A DNA stretch of 57,180 nt from Blastococcus sp. (GCA_025465355.1 JAODNN010000041.1:1-57180), one strand, 5' to 3'; shown: positions 1-8,457, numbered from the stretch's first letter. The notes: generated by a model from the letters alone, not told the origin. Translations and numbers: made by a program.

Positions 1-533
1 GCCGGTGGCACGCGGTACACCGGCATCGCCGGGGAGATCAGGGTGAGCGTGGCTACCAGCTCGGGACGACGGGCCGCCACCAGCAGGCTGATCAGCCCAC
101 CGAGGGAGTTGCCGAGCAGGTGCACCGGACGGCCCTGCGCGTCGCCCGGCCGGCCGGCGATCTGCTCGAGGACGTCGACGACGGCGCGGGCATGCCGTTG
201 GAGGGCGTAGCCGCCGCGCGCCGGAGGCCCGGAGCGGCCGAATCCCGGCAAGTCCAGCGCCCAGCCGTCGAACCGGACCGCGAGCAGCCCGGCCAGGTCG
301 GTCCAGTTGGTCGAGGCACCGCCCAGGCCGTGCACGTAGAGGGCCCGCTCGCGCGGCACGCCACCCGCTGGTGTCCGGGCCGGGCCGGTCCACGGCGTGC
401 ACCGCACGAACACGTCGCCACCGCCCACCTGGAGGCGTTCTCCCGGCCAGGGCGGCAGCAGCCCGGGCAGCGGCGGGAGCGGCGTCGTCGACAGCGTGGC
501 CTGCGAGAAAGCCGGCCGGGGTGCCTCGGACAC
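1..533 (-). CDS. Alpha/beta hydrolase (3' end outside window)
   Basis: This is an alpha/beta-hydrolase-fold enzyme with unknown substrate. From the GTG at 533 it reads MSEAPRPAFSQA, followed by a short proline-rich lead. An oxyanion-type VHGLGGASTNW strand end lies near residues 72-82, and the nucleophile elbow GNSLGG, whose Ser is the catalytic nucleophile, lies near residue 150. The reading frame runs off the left edge, so the acidic residue and His of the triad cannot be seen. The GTG is the first plausible start. The TetR gene at 616 is divergent with about 80 bp between them, a common arrangement for a regulator and its target, so the hydrolase may be controlled by it. The fold call is secure; the reaction is not. 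Confidence 0.85.
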   Translation of the reverse strand, partial: MSEAPRPAFSQATLSTTPLPPLPGLLPPWPGERLQVGGGDVFVRCTPWTGPARTPAGGVPRERALYVHGLGGASTNWTDLAGLLAVRFDGWALDLPGFGRSGPPARGGYALQRHARAVVDVLEQIAGRPGDAQGRPVHLLGNSLGGLISLLVAARRPELVATLTLISPAMPVYRVPP

Positions 534-615
534 CCGGCGGACCCTAGTCCACCGTCTTGGGCCGCGCACCGGGCGGGCGCGAACCTGGGAACCCGCCGGT
601 AACATCCGGAACGTC

Positions 616-1266
616 ATGCAGCCGCAACGTCCTGTACCCGCGCCGCCCAGGCGGACGTCCCGGCTGCCCCGGAGCGCCCGGCGGCTGCAGCTGCTGCGGG
701 CCGCCCAGGACGTCTTCGTCGCCCAGGGCTTCCACGCCGCCGCGATGGACGACATCGCCGACCGGGCCGGGGTGAGCAAGCCGGTCCTGTACCAGCACTT
801 CCCCGGAAAGCGGGAGCTGTACCTGGCGCTGCTGGAGCAGCAGGTCGACGAACTCGCCGACCGGGTCGGACAAGCCATGGCCGGCACCGACGACAACCGC
901 GCCCGGGTCGACGGTGCGGTCGGCGCCTACTTCGACTTCATCGACGCGGAGGGCGAGGCCTTCCGGCTGGTCTTCGAGTCCGACCTGCGCAACGACGGCG
1001 AGGTCCGCGCGGTCGTCGACCGCGGCACCCGCCACTGCGTCGAGGCCATCGCGGAGGTCATCGCTGCCGACACCGGCCACGAGCCCGAACGGGCGCTGCT
1101 GCTCGCCTCGGGCCTGACCGGGCTGGCGGAGAGCAGCGCCCGGTGGTGGCTTCCCCGCAAGGGCACGGTCTCCCGTGACGAGGCGGTGGAGCTCATGGCA
1201 GCTCTCGCCTGGCGGGGCATCTCCGGATTTCCGCGGGTCGACGGTCCGGAGCACGCGACGGACTGA
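616..1266 (+). CDS. TetR/AcrR family transcriptional regulator
   Basis: This is a 216-aa repressor-type regulator. After about 15 basic residues comes a TetR helix-turn-helix (about residues 18-65) with the signature IADRAGVSKPVLYQHF and the usual following helix KRELYLALLE. The rest is a helical ligand-binding domain resembling TetR_C modules of actinobacterial regulators. The ATG at 616 is chosen because the HTH begins shortly after it, and the longer upstream frame is the antisense of the divergent hydrolase. A TAACAT box at 600-605 could be a -10, which would make the mRNA almost leaderless. It likely controls itself and the divergent hydrolase at 533. The ligand is unknown. Confidence 0.92.
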   Translation: MQPQRPVPAPPRRTSRLPRSARRLQLLRAAQDVFVAQGFHAAAMDDIADRAGVSKPVLYQHFPGKRELYLALLEQQVDELADRVGQAMAGTDDNRARVDGAVGAYFDFIDAEGEAFRLVFESDLRNDGEVRAVVDRGTRHCVEAIAEVIAADTGHEPERALLLASGLTGLAESSARWWLPRKGTVSRDEAVELMAALAWRGISGFPRVDGPEHATD

Positions 1267-1284
1267 TCGGCCCCGCGGAGCAGC

Positions 1285-3153
1285 TCAGGGACGGGGGACG
1301 AACGTCCCGTTGCCCGGGCTGGTGGCCCGGCCCCCGGTGTCCCAGCCGGTGGACCAGGCGGCGGTTCCGTCGGACCGGTACAACACCACGTTGCCGTCGT
1401 CCTGCACGGCAAGCCGGGAGGGACCTTCCCGCCAGGTGCCACTCGCCCACGCAGCCGTGCCGTCGGATCGGTAGGCGACCAGGTTGCCGTCCGTCTGGAG
1501 AACCAGGCGGCTGCTCCCGTACGAGCCGGAGAAGAAGAGAACCCGGCCGTCGCGGCAGTAGGCCACCACGTTCCCGTCGCCCTGCAGGACCAGCCAGTAC
1601 CGCCCGTTCGGGCTGGTGACCTGCTGACCCCGGGACAGTTGCTGGCCCGGGGACAAACCCGTCCGGTCCCATCCGGTGGACCAGGCGGCGGACCCGTCGG
1701 TCCGGTACAGGACGACGTTGCCATCGTCCTGGACCCGCAGCACAGCGCCGGGGTCGGCCCACGTGCCGGAGTTCCACAGGACCGAGCCGTCGCCGGCATA
1801 CACGACCAGGTTCCCGTCCGACTGCATCGCGGCGACGTCGCCGGGGTGGCCATAGGTCACCGAGCTCCACAACGGCCGGTCGCCGGGGGCGTACGAGACC
1901 AGGTTGCCGTCGGGCTGCAGCGTCAGTCCGTACCTGCCGTTCGGCGACCTGACCCACTGACCGCCGGTCATCACCGAACCTGCGTCGAGGGTTCCGGGAG
2001 GGGCCGGCGAAGGGCCCGGGGGCAACAGGCCGCGCGTCTGCTTCAGCCGCAGGACACGCAGCGCCGCCTGGGCCACGCGGGCCCGGAAGCCCGGAACCGA
2101 CCGTGCGCGGGTCAGGACCGCGTCGTACATCGCCGGCAGCTGCGCGGGGTCGACCGTGAGCACGAGGTCTCCGCCCGCGGCCAGGAACTGCAGGGCGCGA
2201 TCGCCCGGTGACCACGCAGCGACCTGCCGGGCGTTGGCGAGGTCGTCGCTGACGACGACCCCCTGGAAGCCGAGGTCCCCGCGGACCATGCCGTCGATCA
2301 CGGTGCTGGAGAACGCGGCGGGGTGCTGCGCGTCGATGCGGCTGTAGTACGCAGAGGAGATCATCAGCATCGGTTGGCGCGTTCCCACGGCTGCCGCGAA
2401 CGGCTGCACGTAGGCGTCGTTCCGTACGGTGACGGTGTCGGTGACACCCGCGGTGGTGTCCGTGTTGGCCGTCACCCGGCCCAGCCCCGGGAAGTGCTTG
2501 CCCGTGGCGACCACGCCGGCGTCCGCCATGCCCTGCGCGAAGGCGCTCCCGTGGCTGGCAACAGTGTCCGGCGTGTAGCCGTACTCCCGGTCGAAGAACC
2601 CGATCGGCGGGTTCGTGGCCGCCGCGGCGGCGCTGGGCACCGTGTCGAGCACCGGGGCGAGGTCCACGTTCACACCTGCGGCGGCCAGCTGGCCGCCCCA
2701 GCCGGCGGCCTGCTGACGGAGCGTCGCCGGCGCGACCTGCCCCTGGACGAGAGCCGAGGGAATGTCGGAGAAGCCGGACCCGCGGAGCACCTGGACCTGG
2801 CCGCCCTCCTGGTCGACCGCGACGAGGAACTTCACGCCCCTCGTGGCGGCCGGGGTGGCGAGGGCCTGGAGGCCGGCCGAGATGCCGGCGGTGGCGAGAA
2901 CCCCGAGCGTGCTGCGCCCGGTCAGGATGACCGAGCCGACGTGCCGGTCGCGGACGGCTGACACCGTGCCGGGGCCCACGCCCGTGGCCGGGCCGCCGAC
3001 CATGAACACCTCGCCGACCTGCTGGTCCAGGGACATCCCGGCCAACGTGGCGACGGGGTCGCCAGCGGCGGCCGCGGCGGTCTCCACAGAGACGCCGGAG
3101 AGCAGCGCCACCCACGCCGCGAGGATCGTCACGCTGGTACGCACGACGGTCAC
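1285..3153 (-). CDS. Secreted GH3 (NagZ-like) enzyme with bulb-type lectin repeats
   Basis: This 622-aa exported protein has a signal peptide at residues 1-30 (hydrophobic core TILAAWVALLSGV, Ala-rich cleavage region). A glycoside hydrolase family 3 N-domain (about 35-360) follows, with FLVAVDQEGGQVQ, VNVDLAPVLDTVPS, GKHFPGLGRV and the VVSDDLA nucleophile region. The C-terminal 230 residues hold six copies of the mannose-binding (bulb-type lectin) motif QxDGNxVxY, each followed by a W/F-S strand. NagZ enzymes remove N-acetylhexosamine from cell-wall or other glycans, and the lectin part would hold the enzyme on polysaccharide outside the cell. The canonical NagZ D-S-H dyad after the KHFPG motif reads D-T-T here. 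The GTG at 3153 was chosen because it places the signal peptide at the N-terminus. Confidence 0.88.
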   Translation of the reverse strand: MTVVRTSVTILAAWVALLSGVSVETAAAAAGDPVATLAGMSLDQQVGEVFMVGGPATGVGPGTVSAVRDRHVGSVILTGRSTLGVLATAGISAGLQALATPAATRGVKFLVAVDQEGGQVQVLRGSGFSDIPSALVQGQVAPATLRQQAAGWGGQLAAAGVNVDLAPVLDTVPSAAAAATNPPIGFFDREYGYTPDTVASHGSAFAQGMADAGVVATGKHFPGLGRVTANTDTTAGVTDTVTVRNDAYVQPFAAAVGTRQPMLMISSAYYSRIDAQHPAAFSSTVIDGMVRGDLGFQGVVVSDDLANARQVAAWSPGDRALQFLAAGGDLVLTVDPAQLPAMYDAVLTRARSVPGFRARVAQAALRVLRLKQTRGLLPPGPSPAPPGTLDAGSVMTGGQWVRSPNGRYGLTLQPDGNLVSYAPGDRPLWSSVTYGHPGDVAAMQSDGNLVVYAGDGSVLWNSGTWADPGAVLRVQDDGNVVLYRTDGSAAWSTGWDRTGLSPGQQLSRGQQVTSPNGRYWLVLQGDGNVVAYCRDGRVLFFSGSYGSSRLVLQTDGNLVAYRSDGTAAWASGTWREGPSRLAVQDDGNVVLYRSDGTAAWSTGWDTGGRATSPGNGTFVPRP

Positions 3154-3324
3154 ACCGCAGTGCCTACTCCCCGACGACGGGCCGGCACAGTCCTCCGTGC
3201 GCGTGCTGACGGACGGCGGGGCACCGGCTCCGTTCGCTGACGGCGCACCCGCTCGGCGGGGCCGGGGCAGCACCCCTGGGCTAGCGTGGGTGCAGCCGCG
3301 GAAACCGAGGAGGCATCAGCCGCA

Positions 3325-3561
3325 GTGGAAGTCAAGATCGGTGTTCAGCACTCCCCTCGGGAGCTGGTCATCGACAGCCCCAAGACCCCCGACGAGATCG
3401 CAGCAGACATCTCGGCGGCCATGTCCGGATCCTCCAAGGACGGCCTGCTCACACTGGTCGACGAGCGCGGGCGGCGGGTCGTCGTCCCGGTCGACCGGAT
3501 CGCTTACGTGGAGATCGCCCAGCCCGACCAGCGTCGCGTGGGCTTCATCGCCGGCGCCTGA
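3325..3561 (+). CDS. DUF3107 family protein
   Basis: This small 78-aa protein, MEVKIGVQHSPRELVIDS onward, matches the actinobacterial DUF3107 family, which usually starts exactly at this residue and lies near the ferritin-like protein and DEAD-box helicase genes, as here. The start is the GTG at 3325, with a strong ribosome binding site GAGGAGG about 12 bases upstream; a longer GTG-started frame from 3286 is unlikely. It ends YVEIAQPDQRRVGFIAGA. No membrane segment or catalytic motif is visible, and the family has no established function that I can state. Its stop codon lies inside the first copy of an 80-bp tandem repeat. Confidence 0.9.
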   Translation: MEVKIGVQHSPRELVIDSPKTPDEIAADISAAMSGSSKDGLLTLVDERGRRVVVPVDRIAYVEIAQPDQRRVGFIAGA

Positions 3562-3733
3562 CGACAGCCCCGGGAGCATCGCAGCGAGGAACGAGCGAGG
3601 AGCGGACCTGGGCGCGGAGTCAGGCATCAGGCAGCGCCTGACGACAGCCCCGGGAGCATCGCAGCGAGGAACGAGCGAGGAGCGGACCTGGGCGCGGAGT
3701 CAGGCATCAGGCAGCGCCTGACGACAGCCCCGA
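3555..3733. repeat. 80-bp tandem direct repeat, 2.2 copies
   Basis: Copies span 3555-3634 and 3635-3714 and appear identical. A 19-bp partial third copy (gcgcctgacgacagccccg) covers 3715-3733. Each unit includes the string gcagcgaggaacgagcgagg. The first unit begins in the last codons of the DUF3107 gene and contains its stop. Confidence 0.95.
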
Positions 3734-3768
3734 CGGGGCGTCTGCGCACACGCGCAGGCGCCCCGTCG
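3731..3768. terminator. Hairpin between convergent genes
   Basis: A 17-bp stem (3731-3747 with 3752-3768, one non-Watson-Crick pair) encloses the loop acac. It lies between the DUF3107 gene (+) and the GDPD gene (-). There is no clear T-tract, as is usual in high-GC actinobacteria, and it probably acts in both directions. Confidence 0.75.
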
Positions 3769-3781
3769 TCGTGCCGGGCTC

Positions 3782-4570
3782 TCAGGCCGCGTCGTCGAGA
3801 TCGCGGCGGACCCGGGACGCCCGGCGCGGGAAGTTGGTGGTGATCAGCCACGCGCGCGAATCATCCAGCCACGACCGGAGCTCGCGGGTGTCGTCGACGG
3901 TCCAGACGAGCAGTGGCAGGCCGCGTCGCCGGGCCCAGGCGGCGATCCACGCCTTGGCCAGTGTCTTCTCGCAGACGACCAGATTCGCGTCACAGCGCCG
4001 CAGCCGACGGTCGGGGAACAGATCGCCGAGGGCGCTCCGCACGAGCGGCCCGGGCGGAAGGCCGACGAGGTCGCGGCCGAGCGCGAAACCGACGAGCAGC
4101 TCGGGATGGCGGCTGCGGGACCAGGCGCGCACGGCGGCGACCGCCTCGTCGTCCAGGCCGGTGACGACGACGGCGCCGGCGCCCATGACCTCGACCACGC
4201 GGGCGACGAGGGCGACCTCGTGCCGGCGCGCGGGGTCGCCGTCAGGGTCCGAGCAGCGCTTCAGGTCCAGGTGCACCTTCTTGCGCCCGCGGAGCGACTC
4301 CAGGGCCTCCTCCAGGAGCAGGCCGCCGCAGGCGACCCCGGCGTACTCGGCCGCCGTCAGGGATCGGATCGGCATCCAGCGGGAGCCGTCGAAGACGTCG
4401 TCGTCGTGGGCGAGCACGTGCACGCCGTCGCGGCAGCGCTGGACGTCCAGCTCCACGAACTCGCAGTCCAGCGTCACCGCCTCGAGGAGGGCGCCCAGCG
4501 TGTTCTCCCGCACGGGGTCGCCGCACGCACCGCCGCGGTGGGCGGACAGCAGGGGGCGGTGGGTGGTCAT
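3782..4570 (-). CDS. Glycerophosphodiester phosphodiesterase family protein
   Basis: This 262-aa protein of the GDPD (TIM-barrel) family hydrolyses glycerophosphodiesters to an alcohol and glycerol-3-phosphate. The catalytic and metal-binding motifs appear in order: SAHRGG (catalytic His) near residue 9, ENTLGA, EFVELDVQ (acidic metal ligands), then VLAHDDDV with the second catalytic His. VHLDLKR and VVVTGL strands follow in the barrel. No signal peptide is seen, so it is probably cytosolic. The length fits the family. The last part (LPLLVWTVDD, WLITTNFPR) matches the usual C-terminal barrel strands. It stands alone on this strand, with a terminator hairpin just beyond its stop. Confidence 0.92.
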   Translation of the reverse strand: MTTHRPLLSAHRGGACGDPVRENTLGALLEAVTLDCEFVELDVQRCRDGVHVLAHDDDVFDGSRWMPIRSLTAAEYAGVACGGLLLEEALESLRGRKKVHLDLKRCSDPDGDPARRHEVALVARVVEVMGAGAVVVTGLDDEAVAAVRAWSRSRHPELLVGFALGRDLVGLPPGPLVRSALGDLFPDRRLRRCDANLVVCEKTLAKAWIAAWARRRGLPLLVWTVDDTRELRSWLDDSRAWLITTNFPRRASRVRRDLDDAA

Positions 4571-4596
4571 CGCCGCCCAGCATCCCCGGCCGGGGG

Positions 4597-5247
4597 TCAG
4601 TCGCGCAGGCCCAGCGCGCGCATCCGTGCGCTGTGCGCGGTGGTGATCCGGTCGATCAGCAGGGCCAGGCCGCCGAGATCGCCGGTGCCCTCCATGATCA
4701 GCTGCCCCAGCTCGTCGCGGTCGGCAACGACCGCCTGCGAGCGGCTGATCGCCTCACCCACGAGGCGCCGTGCCCAGAGCGCCAGCCGGCCGGCGACCTT
4801 CCGGTCGGCGGCGATGGCCGCGCGGACCTCGCGGAGGGCGAAATCGGCGTGGCCGGTGTCGGCCAGCACCTCCTCGACGAGCGCGCGGTCAGGATGCGGG
4901 AGGAAGGCGGCGATCTCGCGGTAGAAATCGGCGGCCAGCCCGTCGCCGACGTAGGCCTTGACCAGCCCCTCCAGCCAGTTCCTCGGCCGGGTGTTCTCGT
5001 GGAAGGCGTCCAGCGCGGGTGCGAACGGCGCCATGGCGGCCTCGGGATCGGCGCCCAACTCGGCCAGCCGCGCGGTGAGCCGTCCGTGGTGACCGATCTC
5101 GGCTGCCGCCATCCTGGCCAGGGCGGCCCGACCCGCCAGGGACGGCGCCAGCCTCGCGTCCTCGGCCAGCCGGTCGAAGGCGGTGAGCTCGGCGTAGGCG
5201 AGCACCCCCAGCAGGTCGACGACGGCCGTGTTCGCGACCGCGTTCAC
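4597..5247 (-). CDS. Ferritin-like domain protein (MiaE-like fold)
   Basis: This 216-aa all-helical protein belongs to the ferritin-like family found next to DEAD-box helicases in actinobacteria and related in fold to tRNA hydroxylase MiaE. Probable metal ligands are the Glu in YAELTAFDRL, the EIGHH motif in helix 2, Glu/Asp in DGLAADFYREIA and the His in TGHADFALREV. That is the E...ExxH...E...ExxH-like layout of di-iron carboxylate proteins, though not every ligand is certain. The GTG at 5247 is chosen because GGAGGG lies 5 bases upstream and homologues start just before the first helix (NAVANTAVVDLLG). Any enzymatic activity is unproven. Confidence 0.8.
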   Translation of the reverse strand: MNAVANTAVVDLLGVLAYAELTAFDRLAEDARLAPSLAGRAALARMAAAEIGHHGRLTARLAELGADPEAAMAPFAPALDAFHENTRPRNWLEGLVKAYVGDGLAADFYREIAAFLPHPDRALVEEVLADTGHADFALREVRAAIAADRKVAGRLALWARRLVGEAISRSQAVVADRDELGQLIMEGTGDLGGLALLIDRITTAHSARMRALGLRD

Positions 5248-5585
5248 GCGCACCCTCCGCGATCGCCGCGGGCCTGCCTCGGACGGGTGGTCGAAGGCGC
5301 CGAAGGCGCGCGGCGCAGCGAGGGTAATCGCAGCACAGGCTAGAATGGGAATCGGCAGGCCATTCGGTTTGCTTGTACGTGTATCTGCGCGCTGACGATC
5401 GCTGGACCGATTGTGGACGACGAGCCCCGCGGGGCCGTCTCCCGGGCCGATCTCCTTGACGCCCGGTCTGCTGGCCGAGTCGGCGCTGGAACTGATCCCG
5501 CGAACACCGACCTGGGGCACGTCCGGTCCGGCGGATCCGCCGCCAACCGGCCTGCCCCCACCACAGCAGACCTGAGGCGAGAGCA
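5248..5585 (+). promoter_or_regulatory. Long promoter/leader region of DEAD-box helicase
   Basis: This gene-free stretch lies between the divergent ferritin-like gene and the helicase. A clear -10-like TAGAAT lies at 5341-5346 without a good -35. If used, it gives a leader of about 235 bases. The leader contains self-complementary pieces such as gccccgcggggc and ggcggatccgcc that could fold. Confidence 0.45.
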
Positions 5586-7247
5586 CTGACAACCTTCGAG
5601 AACACCACCACGACACCCGACACCGAGCGCGCCGAGACCGGCGCACCCGCTCCCGAGCAGCTGGAGCAGGCGGCCCCGGAACTCGGCGGCGCACCCGTCG
5701 CCGAGACCGCGCCGTTGTTCAGCGACTTCGACGTGCACCCCGACGTCGTCGCGGCGCTGGCCGAGGTGGGCATCACGCGCACCTTCGCGATCCAGGAGCT
5801 CACGCTCCCGCTGGCGCTGGCCGGCCACGACCTCATCGGTCAGGCCCGCACCGGTACCGGCAAGACCCTCGGCTTCGGCGTCCCGATGCTGCAGCGCGTG
5901 GTCCCGCCGGCCGAGGGTGGCGACGGCGTCCCGCAGGCGCTGGTCGTCGTCCCCACGCGCGAGCTGTGCGTGCAGGTCGCCCGCGACCTGGCCGCCGCCG
6001 GTTCCAAGCGCGGCATCCGGGTGCAGGCCATCTACGGTGGCCGGGCCTACGAGCCGCAGGTGCAGTCGCTGCAGGGCGGCGTCGAGATCGTCGTCGGCAC
6101 CCCCGGCCGGCTGCTCGATCTGGCGCAGCAGGGCCACCTGGTCCTGGGCAAGGTCAAGGTGCTCGTCCTGGACGAGGCCGACGAGATGCTCGACCTGGGC
6201 TTCCTGCCCGACATCGAGCGCGTGCTGACGATGGTCCCGGAGAAGCGGCAGACGATGCTCTTCTCGGCCACCATGCCCGGCCCCATCGTGAACCTGGCCC
6301 GCCAGTTCATGACCCAGCCGACCCACATCCGCGCCCACGGCAACGACGAGGGCTCGACGGTTCCGCAGACGACGCAGTTCATCTACCGGGCGCACAACCT
6401 GGACAAGCCCGAGCTGCTCTCCCGCGTGCTGCAGGCCCGCGACCGCGGCCTGGTGATGGTTTTCTGCCGCACCAAGCGGACCGCGCAGAAGGTGGCCGAC
6501 GAGCTCGTCGACCGTGGCTTCGCCGCCGCCGCCGTCCACGGCGACCTCGGTCAGGGTGCCCGCGAGCAGGCACTGCGCGCCTTCCGCAGCGGCAAGGTCG
6601 ACGTCCTGGTGGCCACGGACGTCGCCGCGCGCGGCATCGACGTCACCGGCGTGAGCCACGTCGTGAACTACCAGTGCCCGGAGGACGAGAAGACCTACGT
6701 GCACCGGATCGGCCGCACCGGTCGCGCCGGGCACACCGGCGTCGCGGTCACGCTCGTCGACTGGGACGACATCCCCCGCTGGCAGCTGATCAACAAGGCG
6801 CTCAACCTCGATTTCGCCGAACCGCCGGAGACCTACTCCACCTCGCCGTGGGTCTACACCGACCTCGACGTCCCGGAGACGGCGAAGGGCCGGCTGCCGC
6901 GCTCGCAGCGCACCCGTGAGGGTCTGGAGGCCGAGGCCCTCGAGGACCTCGGCGAGACCGGCAAGCGGCACCGCCCCGCCGAGCGCTCGGGCGGCCAGTC
7001 CGGCGGACGCGGCGACTCGCACGGTCCCTCCGGCGGTCGTGACGGTGGCGAGCAGTCCTCCGGCGGTGCCAAGAGCCGTCCGCGTCGTCGCACCCGATCG
7101 GGCGGGAAGGCCGGTGACGGCGCGAGCGCGACGACCGCCGCCTCCGCACCCGCCGCGGGTGGTGACGGCGAGGGCAGCAGCAAACCGCGTCGCCGTCGTC
7201 GTCGCGGAGGCGCCAACCGCGGCGGCGGCTCCGAGTCCGCCGCCTGA
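5586..7247 (+). CDS. DEAD-box ATP-dependent RNA helicase
   Basis: This RNA helicase unwinds or remodels RNA using ATP. It carries the Q motif (FAIQELTLPLAL), Walker A ARTGTGKT, PTRELCVQV, GTPGRLLDL, VLDEADEMLDLGF, SATMPG, then helicase C motifs FCRTKRTAQK, VATDVAARGIDV and HRIGRTGRAG. A basic, Gly/Arg-rich disordered tail (RRRRRGGANRGGG) resembles RhlE/CsdA-type RNA-binding tails. The start is unusual. The first ATG/GTG/TTG in frame is TTG 5715, without a ribosome binding site, but the frame upstream keeps strong G/C third positions and encodes an acidic Thr/Pro-rich lead typical of these proteins. CTG 5586 has GAGG 8 bases upstream and is preferred; 5715 is the alternative. It shares bases with the next gene (TGATG). 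Confidence 0.9.
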   Translation: MTTFENTTTTPDTERAETGAPAPEQLEQAAPELGGAPVAETAPLFSDFDVHPDVVAALAEVGITRTFAIQELTLPLALAGHDLIGQARTGTGKTLGFGVPMLQRVVPPAEGGDGVPQALVVVPTRELCVQVARDLAAAGSKRGIRVQAIYGGRAYEPQVQSLQGGVEIVVGTPGRLLDLAQQGHLVLGKVKVLVLDEADEMLDLGFLPDIERVLTMVPEKRQTMLFSATMPGPIVNLARQFMTQPTHIRAHGNDEGSTVPQTTQFIYRAHNLDKPELLSRVLQARDRGLVMVFCRTKRTAQKVADELVDRGFAAAAVHGDLGQGAREQALRAFRSGKVDVLVATDVAARGIDVTGVSHVVNYQCPEDEKTYVHRIGRTGRAGHTGVAVTLVDWDDIPRWQLINKALNLDFAEPPETYSTSPWVYTDLDVPETAKGRLPRSQRTREGLEAEALEDLGETGKRHRPAERSGGQSGGRGDSHGPSGGRDGGEQSSGGAKSRPRRRTRSGGKAGDGASATTAASAPAAGGDGEGSSKPRRRRRRGGANRGGGSESAA

Positions 7248-8455
7248 TGACAGAAGGACCCCGTCCTACCCACCCCTCGCACGCTCAGGGTGGTGCCCTG
7301 GACGGGGCCTCCCCCACCCCTCGCACGCTCGGGTCGGGTCCCTGGAGGTGGCCGAACCGCCCGCCGCTGCGGGTGTGGATCTGGACGGCGGCCACCCTGG
7401 CCCTGGTCGTCGTCGCCGCCCTGCTCTGGCGGGGTTCGGACGCCGCGGCCACCGAGAGCACCACCGCAGCACCGGCCGGCGCCCCCACGGGGAGGCCGGC
7501 CGGTGCCGTCTCCCAGGTCTGGTCGGCGACCGGCGCCCAGCCGGACGACGTCGTCCAGAGCGGCCGGGTGCTGATCGGCTCGCTGCACGGCGTGCGCGCC
7601 CTCGACCCGGCCACCGGCGCGGAGGTGTGGCACTACACCCGCAGCAACGCCCGGATGTGCGGAGTCACGGCCACGAACGGCGTCGCGGTCGCCATGTTCC
7701 GGACGGCGGACCGCTGCGACGAGGTCGTGGGGCTCGACGCAGGAACCGGCGTCCGGCGGTGGACCCGCAACCTCAACCTCCGGTCGGACACCACGCTGGC
7801 GTCGACCGACCAGATCGTGCTGGCGACCAACCCGGCCGGTGTCGCGACGCTCGACCCGGTCGGCGACACCCTCCGCTGGGAGTACAAGGCACCGGGCGAC
7901 TGCCGCGTCCTCGGAGCCGCCGCCGGCCGCTCCGGGGTAGCCGTCCTGCAGCAATGCGCGGGTGCACCAGCCACCCAGCTGCGCCTTCTCGACGGGTTCG
8001 CCGGGAGCCCGCACTGGAAGCGCGACCTCCCCGCACCCGACGGCACCGAGGTCCGGCTGCTCGGCGCCGACCAGCTGGTGGGCGTCCTCGTCGGCAAGGA
8101 GGTCCGGCTGCTCTCGGGTACGGACGGATCCCCGCTGCGAACCCTCCCGCTGCGCGCCTCCGGTCGGGTGCGCCAGGTCGCCGTGCAGTCGACGGCGCTG
8201 GTCTGGGCGGACGGCACCCTCACCGCGTACGACGACGCGACCGGCAGGTCCCGGTGGCACGTCCCCGCCCTGGGCCTGCCGGCCGCGCCCTTCCTCCTTG
8301 TCCCCGAGAACACCGGCTTCGTGCACCGCGACCTCACAACGGGCAAGGAGCTCGGGCGCTCGACGATGCCCGGCCTCCCGGCCGGCGGGCTGGCCGGCAG
8401 CGTCGGTGCGACGGTCGTCTACCGCCTGCCCGACCGGGTGCTCGCCTACCGCTGA
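7247..8455 (+). CDS. Membrane-anchored PQQ-like beta-propeller protein
   Basis: This 402-aa protein has a cytoplasmic lead, one membrane helix at about residues 43-61 (TLALVVVAALLW) and a large extracytoplasmic domain. The domain is built of PQQ/quinoprotein-type blades such as VRALDPATGAEVWHY, VVGLDAGTGVRRWTR, VATLDPVGDTLRWEY and LTAYDDATGRSRWHV. Such propellers bind partners or act as scaffolds in the envelope; no dehydrogenase residues are evident. Its ATG overlaps the helicase stop (TGATG), suggesting co-transcription. The first 36 residues are encoded by two copies of a GC-rich repeat that also occurs downstream of the gene, so either the N-terminus is a domesticated repeat or the real start lies further in (GTG near 7374). 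Confidence 0.82.
   Translation: MTEGPRPTHPSHAQGGALDGASPTPRTLGSGPWRWPNRPPLRVWIWTAATLALVVVAALLWRGSDAAATESTTAAPAGAPTGRPAGAVSQVWSATGAQPDDVVQSGRVLIGSLHGVRALDPATGAEVWHYTRSNARMCGVTATNGVAVAMFRTADRCDEVVGLDAGTGVRRWTRNLNLRSDTTLASTDQIVLATNPAGVATLDPVGDTLRWEYKAPGDCRVLGAAAGRSGVAVLQQCAGAPATQLRLLDGFAGSPHWKRDLPAPDGTEVRLLGADQLVGVLVGKEVRLLSGTDGSPLRTLPLRASGRVRQVAVQSTALVWADGTLTAYDDATGRSRWHVPALGLPAAPFLLVPENTGFVHRDLTTGKELGRSTMPGLPAGGLAGSVGATVVYRLPDRVLAYR
7267..7353. repeat. Two adjacent copies of a GC-rich interspersed repeat
   Basis: Two related units (about 7267-7313 and 7300-7353) share the string cacccctcgcacgctc, followed by a ccctgga...ggcc end. They fall inside the N-terminal coding part of the propeller gene. 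Confidence 0.6.
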
Positions 8456-8457
8456 AC

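Noticed and set aside
397-1266. A longer TetR protein starting at 397
   Set aside because: The extra 73 residues are antisense to the divergent hydrolase and the HTH starts right after ATG 616.
1193-3115. A 640-codon minus-strand frame overlapping the GH3 gene
   Set aside because: Arg/Gly/Pro-rich frame shift of the GH3 gene; the other frame has a signal peptide, GH3 and lectin motifs.
3555-3733. CRISPR array
   Set aside because: The 80-bp units are contiguous and identical, with no spacers, and no cas genes are near. The RecB-like nuclease at 10370 has Cas4-like cysteines but stands alone.
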